A stretch of DNA of 5,184 nt, from the NCBI GenBank assembly GCA_009839775.1, contig VXOZ01000276.1:1-5184 (forward strand). The letters run 5' to 3'. Positions 1 through 5,184 of this stretch are shown here, piece by piece. Within the stretch, counting starts at the first letter, position 1. Every line of letters begins with the position of its first letter. The stretch comes from Chloroflexota bacterium. GTDB lineage: Bacteria; Chloroflexota; UBA11872; VXOZ01. The translations under genes were made by a program, and so were the position numbers. The notes under the pieces were generated by a model. That model did not search any database and had not been told where the DNA came from. It worked only from the letters and a program-made list of their open reading frames with translations.

Positions 1-14
1 TGTCAATCGCTTCC

Positions 15-50
15 GCCGTTCACCCTTCGACGATGCTCAGGGCGAACGGC
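15..50. repeat. REP-like imperfect palindrome
   Basis: Two 12-base arms (15-26 and 39-50) are complementary with a single A/C mismatch (22 against 43), around a 12-base loop. The arms read GCCGTTCACCCT and AGGGCGAACGGC. The element contains the modules CTTCGAC (25-31), CTCAG (36-40) and CGAACGG (43-49). The same three modules recur in the same order at 2666-2721, which marks it as a member of a dispersed family rather than a chance hairpin. It lies in non-coding sequence about 130 bases before the HD-GYP gene. It has no downstream T-run, so it is not an obvious intrinsic terminator. It could also act as a processing or stability hairpin for a gene lying to the left of the window. Confidence 0.75.
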
Positions 51-166
51 TTGGTCACACTATTTTCATGGTGATCGCGGATCGGGGAGTTTCTCCATTT
101 GACAGGGGCTTTTAGGGACCTTTCGTTTGTTGTGAGGCTCACTTCCGCAGGCGATTTTGCGTGCAA

Positions 167-172
167 TGAGGA
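167..172 (+). promoter_or_regulatory. Shine-Dalgarno sequence of the HD-GYP gene
   Basis: TGAGGA, extended to GAGGAA at 168-173, sits 7-8 bases before the ATG at 181. This is near-ideal strength and spacing, and it supports 181 as the start codon. Confidence 0.7.
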
Positions 173-180
173 ACTAGCGC

Positions 181-1380
181 ATGGCGTGGGGGTTGCTGGA
201 TAGGTTCAGGCGGCCCAAGTGGCTGCTCGACCGCATCTTGCCGGTCGCTGACCATGTCGCCGCAAGCGATGATGGGGCGCTGCCCGCGCTTCTCAGCGAC
301 ACGCTGCGGGAGCACTTCGGCGCGCAATATGTCTGCATCCACTTTGCCGATCCCGGCATGCTATCCCCAGAGACACGGCAAACCTTAGTCACCGCTTGCC
401 CCGCTGCCTCTGCCAACGCCACGGAAGCAGCCGAGGGTGTGCTAGCCGAGGCAGGATTTTGGCAATACGCACTTACGTCAAGTAAGCCGGTCACCGCTGC
501 GACCACACCCGCCGCCATACAGGCTGCACTCCGCCCAGTCCTAGAAGCCGCCGGCGTGCGTGACGGCATCGCCATTCCCCTCGCCTACCGGGGCGACGTC
601 TATGCCGTGGTCAATCTCTACTTCAAACGCTCGGTGCCGTCTCAACTTGCCACTGTGGAAGACACCTTGCGGAGCATTCGCCTGCTCGGAAACCTCGTGT
701 ATGGCGCTCTGCTGCAACAATATCAAACGGGCGTGCTGCAACAAGAGGATTCAATAACCCTTGCCATGGCCCAGGCAGTGGCCACGAGAGATGGCTATGC
801 CGAGGGCCACGTCGCGCGCGTGTGCGCGCTGGCGGTGGCGTTGGGTGAAGCGGCCGGTTTGAACCGCAACGCACAAGAGGCGGTGCGCAGAGCAGCGATG
901 TTGCGGGACATCGGCAAGGTGCATGTCCCGGACTACATCCTCCAGAAACCTGGCCCGCTCGCTGCCGCAGAACGCGCGCTCGTCCGCGAGCATCCGGTTA
1001 CCGGCGCGCGCATGTTGCTGGAAGCGAACAACGGCGTGGAAACGGCCAGCGAGACTCTGGAACAGGCTGCATCGGCTGTCCGCAGCCACCACGAGCGGCT
1101 CGACGGCTCCGGCTATCCCGATGGCCTAGCGGGATCAGCCGTGCCGGTGCTCGCCCGCATCGTTGCGATTGCAGACGTCTATGCGGCCCTGGTAGCGGAC
1201 CGCCCGTACCGCGCCGCGTTGCCGGCGCCTCGCGCCGCGGAGGTGCTTATGGATATGGCTGGCCCCAAACTCGACGCGGATTTGATCTCGCTCTTTCTTT
1301 CGCGCGATATTCCCGCGGTCGATTTATCCGATCGTTCTGAACAGCCTGCTCAGACCACTGTTGCTACCACCGCAATCTAG
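181..1380 (+). CDS. GAF and HD-GYP domain signalling protein with an altered HD motif
   Basis: The 399-residue protein is complete, runs ATG to TAG, and is preceded by a good ribosome binding site. It has no signal peptide or membrane helix, so it is probably cytoplasmic. Residues about 30-180 look like a GAF sensor domain (GIAIPL at 129-134, then a beta strand around 138-148 and a closing helix). Residues about 195-375 are an HD-GYP domain: H210 in GHVARV, the KVHVPD segment with IL and KPG at 246-258, H271 in EHP, HHERLDGSGYP at 303-313, D332 in ADVY and DRPYR at 340-344. HD-GYP proteins usually hydrolyse cyclic di-GMP using two or three metals. Here the central HD signature is R242-D243, so one conserved metal ligand is missing, and the usual aspartate of VYDAL is A335. 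No response-regulator receiver domain is present. The protein may be a weakened phosphodiesterase or a non-catalytic binding or scaffold version. Family assignment is firm; activity is uncertain. Its neighbours do not suggest a pathway. Confidence 0.93.
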   Translation: MAWGLLDRFRRPKWLLDRILPVADHVAASDDGALPALLSDTLREHFGAQYVCIHFADPGMLSPETRQTLVTACPAASANATEAAEGVLAEAGFWQYALTSSKPVTAATTPAAIQAALRPVLEAAGVRDGIAIPLAYRGDVYAVVNLYFKRSVPSQLATVEDTLRSIRLLGNLVYGALLQQYQTGVLQQEDSITLAMAQAVATRDGYAEGHVARVCALAVALGEAAGLNRNAQEAVRRAAMLRDIGKVHVPDYILQKPGPLAAAERALVREHPVTGARMLLEANNGVETASETLEQAASAVRSHHERLDGSGYPDGLAGSAVPVLARIVAIADVYAALVADRPYRAALPAPRAAEVLMDMAGPKLDADLISLFLSRDIPAVDLSDRSEQPAQTTVATTAI

Positions 1381-1437
1381 AATTTTGACTGCCCGCGATA
1401 GCTTGCCGGTTTTCTTCGGGCCCGGCTGCAAAATTTC
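1381..1437. terminator. Dyad-symmetric spacer between convergent genes, possible bidirectional terminator
   Basis: This 57-base spacer separates two stop codons facing each other. AATTTTG (1381-1387) at its left end is exactly complementary to CAAAATT (1429-1435) at its right end. Inside, GCCGG (1405-1409) pairs with CCGGC (1422-1426). Alternatively GCCCG (1391-1395) pairs with CGGGC (1417-1421). The A/T-rich outer arms around a G+C-rich core resemble terminators that work in both directions. There is no long uridine run on either strand, so the call is tentative. Confidence 0.4.
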
Positions 1438-2649
1438 TTATGCCGCATCCGTTCCCTGCCGCGCGCGTCTGAAGGCAAAATGCGTTAAGAACGGCATGAC
1501 GAGCGCGATTGGTACAAGGCTCAACATGGCGATCCGAAACGAAAGGTTTTCCGCCAAGACACCAATGACATAGGGTGGAAGCAGGCCGCCAAGCGCCGCG
1601 CCAAGCAAGAGCACAATGGAAACCGTGCCGGGCCGGCGAGGAAACCGCTGGAGAGCCACCGCAAACATGGTCGGAAACACCGGGGCCAGGCACAAGCCGA
1701 GCAAAAAGACCGCCGCATAGATTACGAGCACGGAAGGCGCCAATCCGACCACGAGAATCAAGGGTGCGCTCGCAATCAAAGGAATCTGCATGATCTGTTC
1801 GGTCGTCAGACGGCGGCTCAGCCACACTATTGCCAGCCTGCCCAGGAAGATCGCTCCCCAAAACAGAGAGACAAGCACCGTGCTCTGCCCATAGGGCTCC
1901 TGAAAAACTTCGGTGACGTACGTCACACCCCAGCCGATAAGTGAGACTTCTACCCAGATGTAGAGTACAAGCACAGCCGTAATCATCGTAATCAAGCCGT
2001 TACGCGCCAAGGGGATGACGTTATCGCGGCTCAGTCGCTCGATGCTGGCAGCTTGCGGAAGCTGGACGCGAAAGGTGAGGGGCAAACAGGCGAAACCAAG
2101 CAGTCCAATGGCTATCATGGGCAGGCGCCAATTGACATCCAAAGACAAGCCAATGAGCAAAGGGCTGAGAACGGCGCTCAGTCCAAAGAACATGTGCAAG
2201 CGATTGAGATCAGCCACGCGATCACCACTGCTCGCATCTGAAGTAGTCACATTAGTAATTATGTCAATACAGCCCAGTCCTGCTCCCGTAAAGAACATAA
2301 TTCCAGCCATTACGGTCCAATGCGGCGCGAGACCCCAGCCCAAATAGCCGAGTCCAAGCATGAGACTAGTGCCTACCAAAACCGGTCGCCGACCATAGCT
2401 GTCGACAACGTACCCTGCAATCATGACCGCCAGGGCGAAACCCGCCGTCGCCAGCGGAAAGACTATGCCAACGCTCGCGACACTCAGCGAGAACTCGTTA
2501 CGCATGGCCGGCAAGGCGGGGCCGATAAGGTTCCAGCCAAGCCCCATGAGGATCACGAGCCCATAATTCAAGAAAGTCAAGAGGCGGTAGCTAGGCGCCT
2601 CCTCTTGGGCCATCTCTGCGGGTAATGTCGGTGAGGCCGGCTTTAGCAT
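1438..2649 (-). CDS. Major facilitator superfamily transporter, FHS-like (fucose-permease type)
   Basis: This 403-residue inner-membrane protein has about 12 hydrophobic segments (roughly residues 24-44, 57-81, 88-107, 112-132, 150-170, 175-195, 217-240, 256-276, 287-303, 305-325, 341-363 and 370-393), the normal length and layout for this superfamily. The loop-2 signature is present as G79, D83, G86, R87 and R88. Several features resemble the FHS branch, whose prototype is the Escherichia coli L-fucose/proton symporter: D129 and N133 spaced like the conserved Glu/Asn of helix 4, the LNRLHMFFG segment (148-156), E234 before GW, and W264 with G270-R271 in helix 8. D129 may be the proton-coupling acid (inference). 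The substrate cannot be read from sequence; a sugar or related polyol fits the neighbours. The start at 2649 lacks an obvious ribosome binding site. ATG at 2613 (residue 13) is an alternative that keeps all helices. The gene is convergent with the HD-GYP gene and preceded by a repeat-rich spacer. Confidence 0.9.
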   Translation of the reverse strand: MLKPASPTLPAEMAQEEAPSYRLLTFLNYGLVILMGLGWNLIGPALPAMRNEFSLSVASVGIVFPLATAGFALAVMIAGYVVDSYGRRPVLVGTSLMLGLGYLGWGLAPHWTVMAGIMFFTGAGLGCIDIITNVTTSDASSGDRVADLNRLHMFFGLSAVLSPLLIGLSLDVNWRLPMIAIGLLGFACLPLTFRVQLPQAASIERLSRDNVIPLARNGLITMITAVLVLYIWVEVSLIGWGVTYVTEVFQEPYGQSTVLVSLFWGAIFLGRLAIVWLSRRLTTEQIMQIPLIASAPLILVVGLAPSVLVIYAAVFLLGLCLAPVFPTMFAVALQRFPRRPGTVSIVLLLGAALGGLLPPYVIGVLAENLSFRIAMLSLVPIALVMPFLTHFAFRRARQGTDAA

Positions 2650-2660
2650 TGACTGTCGCT

Positions 2661-2723
2661 GCGTGCTTCGACAAAGGCTTTATGAAGTCCAGGCTTCGCG
2701 AGGCCCACTCAGCACGAACGGAC
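2661..2723. repeat. Second REP-like element with its two halves split apart
   Basis: The left half carries CTTCGAC (2666-2672). The right half carries CTCAG (2708-2712), then CA, then CGAACGG (2715-2721). These are the same modules as in the palindrome at 15-50, but the gap between the first two is 35 bases here against 4 there. CGTGCT (2662-2667) still pairs with AGCACG (2711-2716). The bases between the halves (2673-2707) include AGGCTT twice (2675 and 2691) and a small self-complementary stretch at 2692-2705. The element lies just upstream of the transporter start, so it would fall in its promoter or leader. Confidence 0.55.
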
Positions 2724-2784
2724 TAAGTTACATAAACGGATTTAAGTGGCACGAACGGATCAAGTGAACTGAAAAACGGATTGG
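2717..2784. repeat. Four direct repeats of AACGGA spaced 18-21 bases
   Basis: AACGGA occurs at 2717, 2735, 2754 and 2775, spaced 18, 19 and 21 bases. The first three copies are followed by a variable pyrimidine pair or triplet and AAGT, giving the unit AACGGA-(Y/T)n-AAGT. The first copy is also the end of the right arm of the split REP-like element, and the third is again preceded by CACG. The array lies 68-135 bases upstream of the transporter start on the minus strand. The near-two-turn spacing would suit an operator array for a regulator. Decay products of the REP-like family are an equally good explanation. Confidence 0.55.
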
Positions 2785-2927
2785 TATATTGTTGCCTTAA
2801 AATCTTGGTAATAGCCTGCTACCTGTGCCATCTAGCAACCGGCCATGATTGCGCGCGATTGCGGGCGTTCCCTGCCAATCCCCACTTGATCCCATACGCA
2901 GGCATGTATGTTGACGCGGCACTGGTC
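2785..2927. other. Remaining non-coding spacer, no recognisable feature
   Basis: Between the repeat array and the aminotransferase stop codon I find no credible gene, RNA or terminator. The only structures are a closely spaced direct repeat of GATTGCG (around 2846-2862) and a weak GGTA/TACC hairpin near 2807-2823. With the repeats at its left, the full spacer 2650-2927 is the longest stretch without a gene in the window. Confidence 0.5.
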
Positions 2928-4205
2928 TCACGCCCGGAAGGCCGCGGCTACCTTTCTGATGGCGTCCAGCACGTCGTCAAGGTCTTCCTGCTGCAACGTC
3001 GGGTAGACCTCAAGCCGAAATGAGCGTGCGCCAATGTCTTTCGCGTGCGGGCACTCCACACGGGTGTAGTCCACAGCGTCGAACGGCGCGTGCGCGTTGC
3101 CGTAGCCGACCCGCTGCTGATAAACGGGCTCCAAGTAGAGCTCGGCGCTCGTGCCGCGCGCGGCCCGCACTCCCTCTGCTTGCACCGCGCGCACAAACTC
3201 ATCGCGCGTGCAGGTAAGCTGCGCCAGATCGAGTGTGACGTAATAACAGTAGAAGGCATGCTCTGATTCCGGCGTCTCCGGCGTGGGACTCAGCACACTG
3301 TCGAGTTCCCTGAGTCCCGCGGTGAGATAGTGTGCGTTCTCACGGCGGCGCTGCAGGTGCCAATCCAGTCGCGCCAGCGCCTTGAGTCCGATAGCGCTCT
3401 GCATCTCCGTCATCCGATAGTTAAAGCCGACGCGATAGTGCGTGTACTGGTTCAGGGAGCCGCGCGCCAATGCGCTGCGGCGTTCGGCTTCGTGAAAGCC
3501 GTGGTCGCGGAAGCTGCGGGCAACCTCGGCAGCCTCTGCATCATTAGCGCCCACCATGCCACCCTCACCACCGGTGGTAAAGATCTTGTCCTGGCAGAAG
3601 CTCCAGGCATTTACCGTGCCGAGGCTCCCCACTTTCTTCCCGCGATAGGTCGCGCCATGTGCTTGGGCGCAGTCCTCAACCACTGCTAAGCCATGCTTGC
3701 GCGCAAGATTGAGAAGAGGGTCCATATCAGCCGGCAGACCGGCCAGGTGGACTGGAATGATCGCGCTCGTGCGGGGCGTTATACGCTCGGCAACGGAATC
3801 GACTGAGATCGTGTGCGTTACCGGATCGATGTCGGCAAAGATGGGCGCCGCGTACTGGTTTGTGACTGCCGAGGCGGAAGCAATGAAGCTGCGCGCGGGC
3901 ACGATGACTTCATCGCCCGGCCCTACGCCCGCAGCCGCCAGGGCGACGTGCAGCGCACTCGTGCCGCTGTTCACCGCGATCGCCTCTTTCACGCCCATGT
4001 AGGCGGCGAACTCCGCCTGAAACTGGCGGCCACGCTCACCCGTCCAATAGTTCACATGGCCGGAATCCAGGACTTCCCGCACCGCCTGCTTTTCGTCATC
4101 CCAGAAGACCGGCCAGCGGGGAAAAGGGCGCTGCTCGAGATCCCGCACCGGCGTGCCGCCGTGGAGCGCGAGTTCACGCGCTAGTGTCTGTTGTGCCACA
4201 CTCAT
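2928..4205 (-). CDS. DegT/DnrJ/EryC1/StrS family PLP-dependent aminotransferase
   Basis: The 425-residue protein is a fold-type I aminotransferase of the group that aminates keto-sugars and cyclitols, normally transferring an amino group from glutamate or glutamine through pyridoxal phosphate. Visible landmarks are an N-terminal GGTPVR (16-21) common in StrS-like members, SGTSAL (80-85) for cofactor phosphate binding, D178 in VVEDCAQAHGA as the expected pyridine-nitrogen partner, K207 in the SFCQDK segment followed by GGEGG as the Schiff-base lysine, and FNYRMTEMQSAIG (261-273). The length is typical and all key residues are intact, so it should be an active cytoplasmic enzyme. Substrate candidates are a nucleotide-linked keto-sugar or a keto-inositol; nothing here distinguishes them. 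No nucleotide-sugar dehydratase or glycosyltransferase is in the window. The ATG at 4205 is preceded only by a purine-rich run (AGAGAAAGAAAA), a weak ribosome binding site. Its promoter candidate is at 4277-4304. Confidence 0.94.
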   Translation of the reverse strand: MSVAQQTLARELALHGGTPVRDLEQRPFPRWPVFWDDEKQAVREVLDSGHVNYWTGERGRQFQAEFAAYMGVKEAIAVNSGTSALHVALAAAGVGPGDEVIVPARSFIASASAVTNQYAAPIFADIDPVTHTISVDSVAERITPRTSAIIPVHLAGLPADMDPLLNLARKHGLAVVEDCAQAHGATYRGKKVGSLGTVNAWSFCQDKIFTTGGEGGMVGANDAEAAEVARSFRDHGFHEAERRSALARGSLNQYTHYRVGFNYRMTEMQSAIGLKALARLDWHLQRRRENAHYLTAGLRELDSVLSPTPETPESEHAFYCYYVTLDLAQLTCTRDEFVRAVQAEGVRAARGTSAELYLEPVYQQRVGYGNAHAPFDAVDYTRVECPHAKDIGARSFRLEVYPTLQQEDLDDVLDAIRKVAAAFRA

Positions 4206-4276
4206 TTTTCTTTCTCTGTTATGCGCCTATCTGATGTACCATTCCCGCAATCAGTAGACGGCAATTGTCTTGCGAG

Positions 4277-4304
4277 AGTATACGTCATTGGTGGTCGCGT
4301 GCAA
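4277..4304 (-). promoter_or_regulatory. Candidate sigma-70 promoter for the aminotransferase gene
   Basis: Reading the minus strand, TTGCAC (4304-4299) is followed after 16 bases by TATACT (4282-4277). The -10 box matches the consensus at five of six positions and the -35 box at three of six. Transcription would start near 4270, giving an untranslated leader of about 65 bases before the ATG at 4205. The promoter lies in the spacer downstream of the debranching-enzyme stop, so the aminotransferase could be transcribed independently of that gene. Confidence 0.45.
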
Positions 4305-4313
4305 AGAAGACAG

Positions 4314-5184
4314 TTACACCTCAAGCGCGCGCCAGTGCCGTAAGACCTCGGCCACGCTCCACGCCTGCGCATAGCAACCGCGTGGCGCATGCGGCGGATC
4401 GCCATCGAAGACCTCACTTATAGTGCCCAAGGCTCCGTCTGTCATTTGGTCTCTGAGGCCATGCAGCGCGGCTTGTGCCGCAGCCTTGTCATTGTTGTAG
4501 CGCAGAAGCGCGTCGAGATACGGCCCGATCAGCCAACCCCACACCGTACCGTTATGGTAGCTGCCTTCTCTGTCCCAGAGAGAACCGCCATAGTGTCCCC
4601 GGTACTGCTCGTCTCCAGGCGCAAGCGAGCGCAACCCGACCGGCGTGAAGAGAGTCTCTGTAACAACGCTCAGCACCTGCCGCGCCTTGTCATCAGGAAC
4701 GAGGGTATGCGGCAAGCTGAGCGCAAGAACCTGGTTGGGGCGCAGCGCTGGGTCATTGCCGTCCGGACCGTCGATTACGTCGTAGAGATAACCACCCTCT
4801 TCATGCCAAAAACGCTCCATGAAGTGTTGCTCGATTAATGCGCGCCACTCCGGGATGTCCTCTACGGGTTCTTCAGCCGCATTGCACCAGCACTCCAGCA
4901 AGCGCAGCGCATTATACCAGAGCGCCTGGATCTCCACCGGCTTGCCAATACGCGGTGTGGGCAGCCAATCACCGGCTTTGACATCCATCCACGTCAATTG
5001 CACTCCCGGTTCACCCGCCCACACCAGACCGTCCGCCGGATCCACGTGGATGTTGTAGCGGGTGCCAGTGTAGTAGTGGCGGACGATGTCTTTGAGCACC
5101 GGCAAGAGTTCGCGCAGCAGCTTGTAGTCGCGCGTTTCTTCCAAATACACGTGCAGCGCTTGAAAGTACCACAGCGTTGCATCC
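4314..5184 (-). CDS. Amylo-alpha-1,6-glucosidase (glycogen-debranching type), C-terminal part
   Basis: The gene enters from the right edge; 289 complete codons and the TAA stop are in the window and the N-terminal part is missing. The frame stays open to the edge, starting with DATLWYFQAL, so the GTG at 5150 is not a real start. The fragment matches the C-terminal (alpha/alpha)6-barrel glucosidase domain of glycogen-debranching enzymes (GDE_C, GH133). Numbering from the first complete codon, landmarks are TWMD (64-67), TPR (76-78), VEIQALWYN (83-91), LRPNQ (147-151), TPVGLRSL (180-187), YHNGTVWGWLIGP (209-221) and the GTISEVFDGDPPHAP and AQAWSVAEVLR blocks (about 253-282). This domain releases the alpha-1,6-linked glucose left at branch points of glycogen or related glucans, in the cytoplasm. 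No break or frameshift is visible. Whether an N-terminal GDE_N domain is present cannot be seen. The next gene downstream on the same strand is the aminotransferase, 108 bases away. Confidence 0.93.
   Translation of the reverse strand, partial: DATLWYFQALHVYLEETRDYKLLRELLPVLKDIVRHYYTGTRYNIHVDPADGLVWAGEPGVQLTWMDVKAGDWLPTPRIGKPVEIQALWYNALRLLECWCNAAEEPVEDIPEWRALIEQHFMERFWHEEGGYLYDVIDGPDGNDPALRPNQVLALSLPHTLVPDDKARQVLSVVTETLFTPVGLRSLAPGDEQYRGHYGGSLWDREGSYHNGTVWGWLIGPYLDALLRYNNDKAAAQAALHGLRDQMTDGALGTISEVFDGDPPHAPRGCYAQAWSVAEVLRHWRALEV

Noticed and set aside
86..96. Small hairpin GGAG-TTT-CTCC
   Set aside because: Only four base pairs with a three-base loop and no associated signal; expected by chance.
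99..127. TTGACA at 99-104 as the -35 box of a promoter for the HD-GYP gene
   Set aside because: The hexamer is perfect, but at 16-18 bases downstream there is only TTTCGT, TTCGTT or TCGTTT, none of which resembles a -10 box.
1364..1861. Open frame of 165 codons on the minus strand inside the transporter region
   Set aside because: It is the out-of-frame shadow of the transporter gene, whose own frame shows clear membrane helices and family motifs.
2807..2823. Hairpin that might terminate the aminotransferase transcript
   Set aside because: Only GGTA/TACC pairs cleanly, it lies about 100 bases beyond the stop codon, and the following minus-strand sequence has no real T-run.
2781..3023. Open frame of 80 codons on the plus strand across the spacer
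   Set aside because: It overlaps the aminotransferase antisense, has no ribosome binding site and has no recognisable protein character.
5148..5150. GTG as the start codon of the debranching enzyme
   Set aside because: The frame continues upstream to the window edge with family-typical sequence (DATLWYFQAL), so the codon is an internal valine.

Overview
The window reads as a stretch of a bacterial chromosome with moderately high G+C. It carries four protein genes packed with short spacers: one on the plus strand and three on the minus strand. I cannot fix the taxon. The proteins are ordinary bacterial families. The spacers carry REP-like palindromes built on the modules CTTCGAC, CTCAG and CGAACGG, a type I associate from memory with environmental genomes such as Chloroflexota. 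That association is a weak guess.

Layout from left to right. Positions 1-180 are a leader region with a REP-like palindrome near the left edge and a clear Shine-Dalgarno sequence at the right. Positions 181-1380 (+) encode a GAF plus HD-GYP signalling protein of 399 residues, in which the histidine of the HD signature is an arginine. A 57-base spacer with dyad symmetry separates it from a convergent minus-strand gene at 1438-2649, a 12-helix major facilitator transporter resembling the fucose-permease (FHS) branch. Positions 2650-2927 are non-coding. They hold a second REP-like element whose two halves are split by 35 bases, followed by four direct repeats of AACGGA. Positions 2928-4205 (-) encode a PLP-dependent sugar/cyclitol aminotransferase of the DegT/DnrJ/EryC1/StrS type. 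A 108-base spacer with a good candidate promoter follows. From 4314 to the right edge (-) lies the C-terminal part of an amylo-alpha-1,6-glucosidase (glycogen-debranching type), whose 5' end is outside the window.

The three minus-strand genes (glucan debranching hydrolase, sugar aminotransferase, sugar-type permease) share a carbohydrate theme. They are separated by 108 and 278 bases and have their own candidate signals, so a single operon is not demonstrated. The HD-GYP protein is transcribed toward them and is probably unrelated in function. I see no RNA gene, insertion sequence, CRISPR array or phage feature. The observations most worth a second look are the altered HD motif and the pair of covarying REP-like elements with the attached direct-repeat array.
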